A DNA stretch of 64,000 bases. Source: Podospora bellae-mahoneyi (taxonomy: Eukaryota; Ascomycota; Sordariomycetes; Sordariales; Podosporaceae). The position numbers and the translations under genes were made by a program. Under the pieces are notes generated by a model. That model did not search any database. It had not been told where the DNA came from and was given only the letters and a program-made list of their open reading frames with translations. Location of the stretch: contig NC_085886.1 in the NCBI RefSeq assembly GCF_035222275.1, forward strand, positions 3,038,001-3,102,000. Reading direction: 5' to 3'. Shown here in pieces: positions 31,195 through 42,492 of this stretch (its first letter is position 1; every line of letters begins with the position of its first letter).

Positions 31195-32931
31195 ATGGGT
31201 AAAGGAACGGACAAGCTATATATCACCCATTCCGAGTGGTCATCCGCCGATGCCTACGGCGCCAGTGTCGGCGCAAATGCAGGATCACGCGCGCAACGAA
31301 CTGGAGCGCATGCGAGCTTCAAGCGCCTTCCCTTCAACTTTTGCGCCGCCAGTCTCCAACCCTTCAAGAACCCAGTTTGCACCGCCGACGGCACCATCTT
31401 CGACGTCGAAGTCATCAGCGCCTGGCTCGAAAAGAAAGGAACGAACCCCGTCGACGGCAAACCACTCTCCGCCAAGGACCTGATCAGGCTCAACTTTGCG
31501 CGCAACGCCGACACCAACGACAGCAACGATCGCAATGGCATCCCCACCGACGGCAAAGGCGACTTCATCGACCCCGTCACCTTCAAGGTCTTCACCGACA
31601 ACACCCACATCGTTGCGATCCGCCACGGCAACTACGCCAACGTTTTTGCGTGGGAAACCGTCGAGCGGATGAACATCAAGCCCAAAATGTGGCGCGACCT
31701 CGTCGACGACGCCGAGTTCGGTCGCAAAGACATCATCACCTTGCAAGACCCCCAAAACGCCGCCAGCCGTGACCTCAGCCAGTTTAAACATATTCAAGAC
31801 GGCGAGGAAGCCGCACTCACCCCAGAACAAGCCGAAACCCGCAAGGAAAGCGGCATCAACATCGACGCCCTGGGAAGAATAGGGGATAAAGTCCTCCGCG
31901 CAAAAGAAGCCGTCGCCCGCGCCCGTGAGGCTCGCCAGTTGGCATCCGACATCAACCAATCCGCCTCTTCCAAAACCCTCACCAAATCTTCTTCCTCCAC
32001 CACCACCCCGCGCCAATCCCTCATCCAAGAAAAACAAAAACCCTCCAACTCGGCAATCTACACCACCGGCGCCGCCGCCGCCTCCTTCACCTCCACCGGC
32101 CTCACCCCTTCCACTTCCGGCTCGCTAGCCCTCCTCTCAGAAGAAGAATACCTCCTCAAACCCCGCCGCCTCTCCAACAGTAAACACCCCGCCTACGTCC
32201 GCATTTCCACCACCTTGGGGGACCTAACCCTAGAACTCCTCCCCGAATTCGCCCCCAAAGCCGTCTGGAACTTTTTGCGCTTATCCCAGAAAGGATACTA
32301 CAATAACACCCTTTTTCATAGAAACATCAAAAATTTCATGATCCAAGGTGGTGATCCCACTGGTACGGGGAGAGGTGGGACGAGTGTATGGAAGAAGACG
32401 TTTAATGACGAGCTGGAGGGTCCGTTGAAGCATGATAAACGCGGGGTGGTGAGCATGGCGAATAAGGGGAAGAACACGAACAGCAGTCAGTTTTTTATCA
32501 CGTATCGGGAGGCGAGGCATTTGGACAGGAAGCACACCGTTTTTGGGAGGGTGGTTGATTCGGAGGGGACACTAGCAAAAATGGAGGGGGCGAGGGTGGG
32601 GGGGGATAGTAGGCCTTTGGAGGAGATCAAGATCAAGGAGGTGGTGGTATTGGTGGATTGTTTTGAGGAGTTTTTGAGGGAGAAAGGGGAGAGGGAGAGG
32701 GAGGAGGAGAAGAAGAAGGAGGTGGAGAGGAAGGGGGGGACGGAAGATGATAGGACTACTTGGACGGGGAAGAGGTTGAGGGGGGAGGAGGGGGGTGGGA
32801 AGGGGGTGGGCAAGTATTTGAAGGAGGTGAAGGGACAGAGACAAGAGGGGAGGGGAAGGGGAGACGGATACTTGGGAGGAACCGGTGAAGAAGAAGACGA
32901 GGGTGGGGGGAGGGGGGTTTGGGAATTTTGA
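31195..32931 (+). CDS. U-box cyclophilin (CYP8/PPIL2-type peptidyl-prolyl isomerase)
   Basis: Nuclear peptidyl-prolyl cis-trans isomerase with a U-box; the PPIL2/Cyp8 family associates with the spliceosome and can act as an E3 ubiquitin ligase. One exon, 578 residues, starting at MGKGTDKLYITHSEW, the conserved family start. The U-box-like domain spans about 40-110 (RLPFNFCAASLQPF, NPVCTADGTIFDVEVI, NPVDGKPL). A helical and Ser/Thr-rich linker follows. The cyclophilin domain runs from about 333 to 490 with the catalytic Arg in FHRNIKNFMIQGGDP, then GTSVW, VSMANKG and NSSQFFITY. The C-terminal 90 residues are Lys/Glu/Gly-rich and low complexity. The coding strand turns abruptly from C-rich to G-rich at about 32340. 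Converges on the Zn2Cys6 gene with only 305 bases between stop codons. Confidence 0.93.
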   Translation: MGKGTDKLYITHSEWSSADAYGASVGANAGSRAQRTGAHASFKRLPFNFCAASLQPFKNPVCTADGTIFDVEVISAWLEKKGTNPVDGKPLSAKDLIRLNFARNADTNDSNDRNGIPTDGKGDFIDPVTFKVFTDNTHIVAIRHGNYANVFAWETVERMNIKPKMWRDLVDDAEFGRKDIITLQDPQNAASRDLSQFKHIQDGEEAALTPEQAETRKESGINIDALGRIGDKVLRAKEAVARAREARQLASDINQSASSKTLTKSSSSTTTPRQSLIQEKQKPSNSAIYTTGAAAASFTSTGLTPSTSGSLALLSEEEYLLKPRRLSNSKHPAYVRISTTLGDLTLELLPEFAPKAVWNFLRLSQKGYYNNTLFHRNIKNFMIQGGDPTGTGRGGTSVWKKTFNDELEGPLKHDKRGVVSMANKGKNTNSSQFFITYREARHLDRKHTVFGRVVDSEGTLAKMEGARVGGDSRPLEEIKIKEVVVLVDCFEEFLREKGEREREEEKKKEVERKGGTEDDRTTWTGKRLRGEEGGGKGVGKYLKEVKGQRQEGRGRGDGYLGGTGEEEDEGGGRGVWEF

Positions 32932-33236
32932 TGGGTGGTGATTATGGGTGGAAAAAGCATTGTTGGCGTTTGGGGGTTACCTGAACAATGCGAATGATTC
33001 ATGTGTATATGTTGGCAGGAAAAGCGGCAATAAAAATAAAAATTTCGTCACACTGCAAGAAGTGGGTTTTGTAATAAATCTTCCGAAATTTCATGACTTC
33101 GGGTCATCATCACATCTGCCTTTCTCATCAGCGGCAGCGGCCATGATAATATACAAAAAAAAAAAAAAAAAAAAAAAAAATGTACAAGAATTTCAAATAG
33201 TCTGGTATCATTCATCATCTTTTCCCCTTCCATTCT
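32932..33236. other. Convergent 3' spacer with poly-A run
   Basis: A 305-base spacer between two convergent stop codons. It contains an almost pure A run at about 33154-33180. Transcription-termination signals for both genes must lie here. Confidence 0.6.
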
Positions 33237-35411
33237 TCAAACCCAAACCAAATCCCCACCCCCAACCCCCACCCCAAAATCATCCCCCATATACTCCATC
33301 GGCACCTGCAACGGCGACAACCCCAATCCATACAACCCCCCTCCATTCCCCCACCCATCATGCGATAGCATATCCGGCGACAACAACAACCCATCTCCCC
33401 CCATTGTCTGCTCCAAAGTAGGATCAATCCAGTCCACCCCGCCAACACCCCCCTCATCAGCAATAAGATTAGCCAGCGCATCCGCCTGCTTGATCCCCGT
33501 CTCCATCGTCACCATTCTCAGTCTTCCCACAACCCAGTGTTTCATTTCTTCGGTGCAAGCAGTGCTCATCCCCACCAAATACAACGGCCAGACGACGGTG
33601 CTGGTTGCTGAGACGAGGAGCATGTACCGCTCTGCTTCGTCGTCTTCGTCGCGGGCTTTTGTCACGTCGAGGATTGTCAGGCCGGCGAGGTGACGGCGGG
33701 GTTCGGAAGGGCTGGTGGAGTCGCACGATCGAGAGGAAGGCGAGGTTGGTGGGCTGGGGGTCTCGCGGACCTCGACGGTGGCGATGCGGGCGGAGGTGTC
33801 GTCTTCATCTTGGGAGCCGATGGAGCCGTCTACTGGGTCCATTAGTCCTAGGTGTTGGGGGACCGAGGCGCAGATATCGTAGACGAGGCGTTTGAGTTTC
33901 CGGCGGGCGTGGTTGTACTCTTCGATGTAGCGGCTCGAATTGAGACGTGGGTTGAAAGAGGAAAAGTCCTCGGATATTTGAGACAGAATGGTCTCCAGTA
34001 TCAGAACGCGGGTGGTCCGGATGCAATTCCAGATGTTGGCGTGGTGGAGGGAAGGGTATAGGTGGCAGTAACCCTCGAAGACGGCGTCGTGGTGCTGGGT
34101 TACCTTGAACTGACGGTATCGCCATGACGGGGCCATGTTGTCTGTCACTTTTTCGAGGTCGTTCTCAATAGAGAGGATTTGCTCGACAATGATCTCTGGA
34201 TCGGTAAGGACATGATTCTTGATATCGTGACGGAGTTGAAGAACCCGCCACACCAGGGGCATGAGGTGTCTGGTAGGGTTCCCAGGCTCCAGAGTCTTGG
34301 CCATCTCATGCCAGAGCTCCTTCAAGTGTTGTGGCATAGGCATATCTTTCATTGCGCAGCTGATCACAACTCTTTGGCAGAGCATCGAAAACATTCGTCT
34401 TCCGGCTCGGGTCTGGAACTGGGCTGGTCCTCGTATTCTAGCCAAGGCGGCAGCACCGTTGACATGCTCCTGGAAAGCAGTGACTGTTCGTGCTCGCGCT
34501 GGGCTCTCGGCCATCATTTCAAAGACACCGAGGATCAAGATGGAAAGCATGGTGCTGTCCTTGACCGCCTCTGCCGGATCTTTCAACGCATCCTTGGTCA
34601 GTCCCAACGCTACCCCGTACGACTTCCTCGCAGCATCCATCAGATCGTTCCTCCGTTGTAAACTAGCCATGCCCATCAGTCCCACCGCTGTCAAGCTGGC
34701 GAGGACAGAGTCGACCTGCCGCTCCCGCTTGGTCCGGGAGGGCTTCCAGACTTCTCGGACAAAGTCGAATTTCTGGTGACAGGCCGTTTCGTGTGCTGTC
34801 ACAAATCGTGAAAAAAAGAAGGCAAAGCCGTGTTCCTGGCATACCGCCGGAATGTTGTAGAGTGCCATGGCGGGAGGTGTTGTTGGCCAGCTTCCCGACT
34901 CTGGTGACATCAGTAGGCTGTCGTCGAATCCCCATGCATCCGAATCTGCGGGACTGGTTGGGGCTGGGGTGGCGGGAACTACTATCGTTACCGATGGCTT
35001 TCCCCGAGGTTCTGGTGTGACTGACAACCTCCCCTCGGATCCAGACGGTGTTGATGGCTCAACGATCAGATTCCCCTTCTTGCGGGCCCTCGCCTTGGCC
35101 TTCTTGATGACGTGGGAGCTCTCATCGCGGAACATGAGATCCACTAGATTTCGATAGCCAGGGCATGTCTGATGCCTCTTTTCGCACTGGCCGCATCCTG
35201 GTGCTCTCTGATCACACTGGGCGCTATGTTAGCCAGGACGGTGGCTTGATAGTGAGGGCAGAAGATGGAGTCGCGGTGGATTGTCTGCTGATTATACAAG
35301 CACCCTTGAGTGGGATCGGTGGCAAATAGGCTGAAGGAAATGGCTACTCACGCGAATCTTTCGATCACGACAGTTGGAGCATCCTTTACTTGGCTTCCCA
35401 CAATAGACCAT
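33237..35411 (-). CDS. Zn2Cys6 binuclear-cluster transcription factor
   Basis: Fungal-specific DNA-binding regulator; target genes unknown. Two exons, 35352-35411 and 33237-35216, with a 135-base intron (GTGAGT donor, CCCAG acceptor) that splits the zinc cluster; 679 residues. The cluster is C-x2-C-x6-C-x6-C-x2-C-x6-C at Cys 11, 14, 21, 28, 31 and 38 (CSNCRDRKIR, then CDQRAPGCGQCEKRHQTCPG). A basic segment (KKAKARARKKG) and a Pro/Ser-rich linker follow. The remainder matches the fungal-specific regulatory region, with helical blocks such as AYESYG-like YGVALGLTKDAL and FEMMAESPARARTVTAFQEH. The C terminus is Gly-rich and probably disordered. The start is the first ATG before the cluster. No secondary-metabolite cluster surrounds it; its neighbours are housekeeping or accessory genes. 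Confidence 0.9.
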
Positions 35412-38209
35412 TTTGAAGATTGGAACTGGCTGGTTAATACCAAACACGGTACAAGACCCGGGTTGAACACAACGCGTCTGACGGCACAGTCTCACTCGCC
35501 GGTGGCATCGACCAAAGAGCCTCAAGTTAGCTCCCGAGCTGGGGTGGGTCGTCCGTCTCAGTGGCCGTCTGCTATGGCTGCTCACCGGGAGGGAGCTGGC
35601 GCTATCCGGAAGGAGGCACAAGGCAGTCGTTGAGGATGTCGAATGAGAACGAGAATGCTGTGTTTGAGTGGCGGCCGAGGTGTGGGGAGAATGCCTAGGA
35701 AGGAGCCTGTCCGGCTGAGGTCTTATAATAAACAGAGTTGGGGTATGGAGGATGGAGAAGGTGCACAGGAGGCCGCAGGTTCAAGTCCGGGGCGGTTGAG
35801 GTTGACCAGAGTTGTATCGTGTCTCCCGCGGAACCCTTGAGTCAATTCCTCGGTTCATGGGTTGATTTTCATAGGGCCATGGGCTGCAACTGGCTGCGAA
35901 TGTGATGAAGATGGAGAAAACGCCAAGCAGCCCCCGCTGCCCACGACATGATATTGCCCACACAGCCCCTGACAGCGGCACCACAGCCTCTAGTTAGACG
36001 GGTACCTTGGCGCTCGGGGCAACTGGGCGTGTTGCTGTCGTGAAGCGAGACCTTCACCATGTGTTTGAACCCTCGATTCTCGATGGTGTTGTCACCATCT
36101 AACCATTGGCCGGTGCTGGTGTGGAGCAGAGACGAAGACGACAGGGGTCTTTCCTAGTTGGGACACCTGTGCGAAGGCGTTCTCCCAGCAGAAGGGGACA
36201 TGATCAGGCTTGGCGGCGCTCCCAGACGAGACCGGGGTTCGAAGCTTAAAAAGGTCCCCGCGAGATCTGATTCGTCAACGAGATCACCTCAAGCGAGAAG
36301 GGGAAGAGCTCGCTATGGGTGGCATGGCGCCCATGGCTGGCGATGGCTGCATGCTGGGTCTGGAGAGCCCTTCTAGAAACATTCTCTCGCCGGCGTGGCT
36401 GCTCACTTATGTGCCGCCAAGTGCGGAATACGGGATGGAAAATGTCGAGAGTGTGCGGAATTGCCAGTCCGGAAGACATTTCGGGGCGTTTGAGATGCTG
36501 TGATGCCGTCACCGCCCATACTTAAACGACGTCGAGCTAGCTAGCGAGGGGGTGGATACGGCTGCCTCTGCCTAGACAAAGCGTCGACACGTACTATGGC
36601 ACGATGCTGTTCTATATTATGACTGTTTCGCCGGATGGAAGGGCATATGGCTGGCAGACTTGTCTTGACACGGTATATCGAGGATCATCGTTGTTGAAGA
36701 CATCTTCAGGACCGAGCGGGGAGTTGTGTTCGGTCAGCATGTGACATTGGTACCCCCACGAACGTCATTGAGCACCGGGCACCGGATGGAGATGCTCTGT
36801 GTGCGTGTGTATGTGTGTGTGTGTGTGTAGCAACTGCAGACGCCCGAAGGCAGGTCGGTCTTTGGCGAATAGCGTCTCGGTGTAACGTCCCAAAGATGGA
36901 ATCATCTTGAGGCGAGAGACTTTCTCGCAGCAGAGGTTGTAAGTGGCCGAATCTGGACAAAATATCCAAGAGGCGCAGAAGGGCTTCCCTTCCCTTCCCT
37001 TCCCTTCCCTTCACCAGATGTCAAATCACGCAGATCCTCCAGATGGCGCTAACCCGCACACAGCCCTACACTAGACTCCATCAGGCAAAGCTGGGGGAAA
37101 AGCCCATGCATTGACCACTTCTTACAACAATTAAACATAGCCCCTTGCCAGAGCATCATCACGATTCCACGAAGCTTATGGCTGCAGAACGCCATGCAGG
37201 GACCGGCAGATGTCAGTTCTGGCCTTCCTATTCTGTCGAGTATTTCGAACACAACCCCAGGCAGGGGCTTAACGCCATGCATCTGTATCTCAAGTTATTA
37301 CGAGCGCGCAAATTAGGGGATGGATGCGGCATAAGATGGGTGGAGATTATACTCATGGGGCAGTATATGGGATTCCCGACAGTCAGGAGAGTTGTCGGGC
37401 CGCTGTACTATTGGTACGCTGTGGAACTTTCTCTACCACTGCCGGCGCTTGTGAGGAAGTGGCACTTGTGGCTGTGTTTCAATATTTTGTCGACACATTG
37501 GCGTCTAGCATCTTGAATCGCACTGCGGCATTGTGGCTTCTTGTAGTCATGTGTCGCATATGTCGGCAGTCAGAGTCGATTGTTTTGAAGCCAGTAGACT
37601 GTATATAGAACAGTGGTTGATGAGTGTAGGATGAAGATCAGTGATCAATCAGTGTTTGCGTGGGGTCCAATGATGTTCTTGGCATTATCGGGCCGAGCCC
37701 GGATCCCAGATCGGTTCGGGACCCGTTTCCCCCACTTCGGATGAACCCCACTACCCACCTAACCCCTTCTGTCCAATGAGACAACTTGGATTGACTTGCT
37801 GTACTGCACAGTAAAGTACCACAACCACCACAGCTCTCGATTGTACAACATGAACTCATAGGCCAGGATACGCGAGAATTGCGATATCAAAAATAAGGCT
37901 GATCGTCACACGAATCCATATTCAAGATCTTGCTCCAGAACCTCTTGATCGGGGCGGCTTACCCCGCCCGAGCTTATCCTTGAGTTCCCGGGGCTTTGAG
38001 GCTCCTAGGCACACCGCAGACAAGGCTGCGGGCTATACCTACCAACCACAACCAACAACGCCCATCATATGAGCACCAGCAGTGGGACGTTGGATCTTTG
38101 AATCAAACACCTGAAATCTTCATCGACTCACAGTAGCTACCTTACGTTTGGGGGATACCCTCCAAGCTGGGCACTTGGGCAAAATGCTGCATTCATGCTC
38201 GTCATCGAC
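35412..38209. other. Gene-poor spacer of about 2.8 kb
   Basis: No gene supported. Small features: a GTGTGTGTGTGT run near 36805-36829, and four to five TTCCC units near 36986-37010. The first part is the promoter of the Zn2Cys6 gene. Confidence 0.45.
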
Positions 38210-38428
38210 TTACCCATGAGCCTTCTTGCTGATGGACATCAAATACTCTGTACAGTGGTTGTCACGCGTCCGGTCACGCAGCCAAAGAGCTGCCATCATC
38301 TCCGCCCAATTGGCCAAGCCAGCAATCCGCATCAATATTATCGCAGGCCGACGAATTAGCCTGGTAGGGTGAGGCAGCAACAAGGCCCCCTCAGGCGTTA
38401 CACCGATCTTTCCACGGATGTCATTCAT
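38210..38428 (-). CDS. Unrecognised 72-codon ORF
   Basis: A minus-strand frame from MNDIRGKIG to SISKKAHG. Composition is protein-like (LLLPHPTRLIRRPAIILM, then NWAEMMAALWLRDRT), with a plausible amphipathic helix, and not low complexity. No family recognised and no clear further exon. It lies between a gene-poor spacer and the HET locus and may be a remnant of another accessory gene. Confidence 0.25.
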   Translation of the reverse strand: MNDIRGKIGVTPEGALLLPHPTRLIRRPAIILMRIAGLANWAEMMAALWLRDRTRDNHCTEYLMSISKKAHG

Positions 38429-38570
38429 AAAAACCTCTTTTACTCCTGAAGGCTTCTGAATTTACTTTCAAATACAAAAACTGCGGAGAACTATGAAGGT
38501 AATGAATATGATGCAGAGAAAGGGACAGCGGTGCAGTCCACGAGTGGAAGAAGTTGAGGGTAGTAGGCCG

Positions 38571-40711
38571 ATGTCTACGTCCCCTACCACCCTTTGCTCA
38601 GCTTGCATCAGCCTCATATATCCTCACCCTATGGACCTTAGGGTGAAGCGATATGGGACGTTTAGATTATGCCACCATGATCAACTGTCCTTTCGAGACG
38701 CCGTGCAAGACGTGAGACTTCGTGGGCTCAGAAAGGGGAAACAAAAGTCAAGGGTAGAACCAGACTGCCAGTTTCCTGACACTACATCATCTACAATCAC
38801 CAGTGGGCCAGAAGATTGGATTAAACATGGCAAGCACATTTTCATTGCTACATACCGGAACGAGCATGAATACACCTTCACCAGCCTCACTTTGGTCCCA
38901 GACTTTGGTAAGACCCCGTTCGTTACCAGACACTACTAATCGGAAAGCTCGTCAGTATGCTGAGTTCATCAAACTACACACATATAATTTGCGGGCTCAT
39001 CACATGCACCGTGATATATCGCGGGGCAATGATACATCAACGGGGACAAGTCCCACCATGCGCCTGGCCATTCATTGGCTTAGACATTGTCAAACATCTC
39101 ATAAGGAATGCGCATCAACACTGGAACCCTCGGGTCAAAATACAGCTAACCTTCCTTCGCGGCTTCTAGATATCGGACCCGAAGAGATTGGAAGCTTGAG
39201 ACTCGTGTTAACCGGAGAGGACCGGGTGGACGCCCGAGCCCAGTACATTACTCTGAGCTACATGTGGGGGGTAAAGATTCAGCGGGTCATGCTTTCATCT
39301 TCAACCTTAGACTCCTTCCGCCAGGGACTGCCGATCGGTGAGCTTCCTCGAACATTTCAGGATCTGATTGTGCTTGCCCGGGCATTCGGCGGTCGTTACA
39401 TGTGGATCGATGCCCTCTGCATCATCCAGGACTCTACTGAAGACTGGGAGCACGAAGGTGCCGCCATGTGGAAGGTTTACGCGAATTCGCTTTGCAAAAT
39501 TGCAGCTACTGCCTCTACAAGTCCAGAAGGTGGCTTGTTTCGGAAGAGAGACCCCGTACCATTCACTCGACAGATCAAGGCTCCTAGCGGACATCCATGT
39601 CGCGACAATCATGATTATCATGTTTTCGATCCAGGCTTCGCAGAAAGGTGTACTTCCAGTTGGTCATTACAATCAAGAGGCTGGGCATTCCAGGAGCGAA
39701 TCATGTCGCCACGGGTTTTTCATTTTGCAGACAGCCAGATGCTGTGGGAATGTCGCAAAGAGACCCAGTGCGAAGCAGCTCCTTTCTATACGACTCTTCT
39801 GTCCCAGAAGAGCACAAAAGGGTCAATCCAACATCAAGGAATGAGAAACAAACTGGAAGTGACTGCGGACCACGACGCAGAATCGTCTGCCTCCTTATCT
39901 TCGTCGACACCTGCGAGAAACCATGTTGGGAAAGAATATGGTGTGTTTCTGGATGGTTGGCAATCAGTTGTCACGATCTACTCAAACTGTAGCTTGACCT
40001 ATGACGAGGACAAGCTACCTGCTTTGGCGGGCCTAGCCAAGGCATTCCTACGAGAAAAACCAGCTCGCACATATCTTGCAGGCATGTGGAGAGAGAATCT
40101 TGAAGGGCAGTTGGACTAGAAGGTGAACACTCCGGGAAACAGACTCTCCACTCCTTACCGCGCACCTTCGTGGTCCTGGGCATCGGTGACCAGTGCTATT
40201 GAACCGTCCTTATATTATAAGCTGGAGAAGCTCGGCTACTGTGTCCATACCATCCCGAGGATTGAAAGCGTCAGCTGTGTAAGTAAAGGACCACAGTATT
40301 TCGGAAGTGTCTTGAGAGCACACCTTGAGGTCTTTGGTTACCTGGTTTTCCCAATTGTTTCATAGTATTGACGGTGAAAAGGAACCCCAGACCTGCCAGT
40401 TGCGGACTGAACACATGTTTATGTCTGCGTGCCTGTGCTGGCATACTGTGGATGTCCATGCTAGTGTCGGGTTCACAATTACATGTCTACCCCTTGGTAT
40501 AGAGTATGATACTCGCACTTTTACTTGTATTATACTGGAGCAGGTTGGGGGGAATTCACCCATCAAGTATCAGCGAGTTGGTTTATTGAAGGTTACTTTC
40601 GGTCATGATCGCAGTGACCAGCTTTGGAGGTTCGGAATAGAAAAGGGAATAAAAGAACATCGGTCTGTTGCCAAGTATAACAAGAAGTTTTCTGTCATAC
40701 ATATTGTATGA
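38571..40711 (+). pseudogene. HET-domain (heterokaryon incompatibility) gene, disrupted
   Basis: HET-domain proteins mediate fungal non-self recognition and trigger cell death when incompatible hyphae fuse. The locus shows the family layout: an N-terminal segment with LCSACISLIY and SLTLVPDFG, a probable short intron near 38910-38950, then the HET domain with ITLSYMWG, ARAFGGRYMWIDALCIIQD, EGAAMWKVYANSLCKIAATAS, RGWAFQERIMSPRVFHF and, after about 450 residues, YRAPSWSWAS. A C-terminal region with LPLGIEYDT and ILEQVGG extends to about 40711. The reading frame is not continuous to this end; about two breaks are seen in the last third, so the gene is probably inactive or a decayed allele. It is flanked by gene-poor DNA, as is common for these rapidly turning over genes. 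Confidence 0.75.
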
Positions 40712-40816
40712 AAGAATTCGAGAGGACATTTGGCAGAATGCCAGGTGATGGACAAAGGGACAGAATAAAATTAATACACATAACCCGACAATTATATCCA
40801 TCGTGATCTCTTCCCA

Positions 40817-41650
40817 TCAATGAACCTCCAACTTTCCTTCTCTCCACCTCCCAACCGGCACAGCACTCGGCTGCCTGTTTAACGTCAACCCAGCGCCCTC
40901 CAATATCAACACAACCATCATCTCCATAATCACTCCCATCCCAAGAAAATACCACACAAAACTCCCCACCCCGCCATAACTCTTAAACCTCGGATCTGTA
41001 CCAAATGTAGCCAACCCTGAGAACACGATCCTGACAATCATAAACGGCGACGCCAGCCCAACTCCAAACAACAACCTCTTCTCCCCTGGCTCCACCCCCC
41101 GTATCTCCACCATCGTCACCAACGTCCCCAAAACTACAAACCCCAACCCAGCCATAGTCAACCCCAACCCAGCCTGGCTCTCATTCGGCACAGTCACCAC
41201 CTCCACCTGCTGTCCCGTCGTCCCACTAACCGCATCCCCAATCTCACCACTCATCATACTCTGCCCTACAATCGTAAGTATCAACCCTATCAATATCACC
41301 ACTTGCGCAAGTCTCTGGTGGCGTGGGCTGATGAGCGTATGAGTTCCTTGTTGTCGGATACCCAGGAGGACTCGGCCTAAAAGGTTGGAGAGGCAGATGA
41401 CGAGGGCGGAGACGCCGGTGGAGTACATTACTTGAGAGGCGACGATAAGGTTGGGGTTGGAGGGGGAGGCGATGGTGGCTAGGTTGAGGGAGGAACCGAC
41501 GATGCGGGTGGTGGTGAAGATTATGAGGTAGAGCCAGCCGGCGTTTTTGCGGAAGCCATGGCGGGTGGAGAGGAGGATGGCGATGAGGAGGGCGGGGGTG
41601 TAGATTGCTAGCTCGACGATGGAGATACTGTTGAGGGAGTGGAGGACCAT
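40817..41650 (-). CDS. DUF7702-type fungal integral membrane protein
   Basis: Function unknown. One exon, 277 residues, with seven predicted membrane helices. The N terminus (SIVELAIYTPALLIAILLSTRHGF, followed by GWLYLIIFTTTRIVGSSLNLATI) is the characteristic start of DUF7702 proteins. Later helices include VVILIGLILTIVGQSMM, LGLTMAGLGFVVLGTLVTMV and a last one near FVWYFLGMGVIMEMMVVLIL. The short C-terminal tail is basic (GRWREGKLEVH). On the coding strand the 5' half is C-rich and the 3' half G-rich. Intact. Confidence 0.75.
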   Translation of the reverse strand: MVLHSLNSISIVELAIYTPALLIAILLSTRHGFRKNAGWLYLIIFTTTRIVGSSLNLATIASPSNPNLIVASQVMYSTGVSALVICLSNLLGRVLLGIRQQGTHTLISPRHQRLAQVVILIGLILTIVGQSMMSGEIGDAVSGTTGQQVEVVTVPNESQAGLGLTMAGLGFVVLGTLVTMVEIRGVEPGEKRLLFGVGLASPFMIVRIVFSGLATFGTDPRFKSYGGVGSFVWYFLGMGVIMEMMVVLILEGAGLTLNRQPSAVPVGRWREGKLEVH

Positions 41651-42492
41651 TTTGAAGTAATTATTTACATTTAGTTACAACTGAGGGAGGACAAGAATAT
41701 GAAGGGAGGTCATTCCGGACTAGGAATGTGCTAAGGGGCTCACAGTCAGATGTTGTATTCTCAGTCATGGGTATACGTACTGGATCGTTTGATTCAAGAA
41801 TGAAGATTTTTCTTGATAATTAGAAAACGAGCATGAAGCTGAGGATACAAATTCCTTCGATTGGCTCTTGGCAGGACATTTCAACCAAGCTCATGTCAGC
41901 TCTTGACCGCTAGGCTGGGCCGGAGCTCCCAAACCGTCTTTGTTCCAACCGTGGGCTGAAGACTGAAAGCTGGCATAAACGGACCATTATGGGCGCTAAC
42001 AGCCGATTCAGCCTCATGAAGGCGCTTGCGTCTGGCGTGTTTGTCTTGTTGCGTCACACGTCTCATTGGTTGTCGCTCACCAACGCCGCTCAGGTGGCTT
42101 GAAACTGATCTATCGAGGGAAGCCGTTCTCTCCAGCTCAAGGCGAGTAAGCTAAGGGCTGTCACAAACTGCGTCATATTAAACAAACTTCATGTCGCTTT
42201 CATCTTCGAGCCGATGGTGTCAGGTATTCAGGGAGTGGATTTTATGTAAACAGATGTTGAACTGGATGGAAGAAGGCTGGCCATCAAGGTTCACCCCGAT
42301 CATCACAAACAACCCTAACCCACCATGTTTTCCTCATCGATGGGTACCATCAAATGGGCCCCACACAGCTCTGCCCCTCCAAGATTCCACGATACCCCGC
42401 CATAATTATGTCCCCCAGGTTTTCAAGGTCCTCATTTCTCACCACCACCACCACGCGCGCGACCCAGTTCGTCTTTATAAACCATTGCAAAC
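41651..42492. promoter_or_regulatory. Divergent spacer: DUF7702 gene and KTI12 upstream DNA
   Basis: About 840 bases between two diverging start codons. A telomere-box-like AACCCTAACCC lies at about 42310-42320, roughly 175 bases before the KTI12 start, resembling the pair upstream of the RMP1-like gene. No gene seen. Confidence 0.45.

Noticed and set aside
35771-35795. GGTTCAAGTCC, a tRNA B-box look-alike
   Set aside because: The flanking bases do not form a T-stem or acceptor stem and no A-box lies at the right distance.
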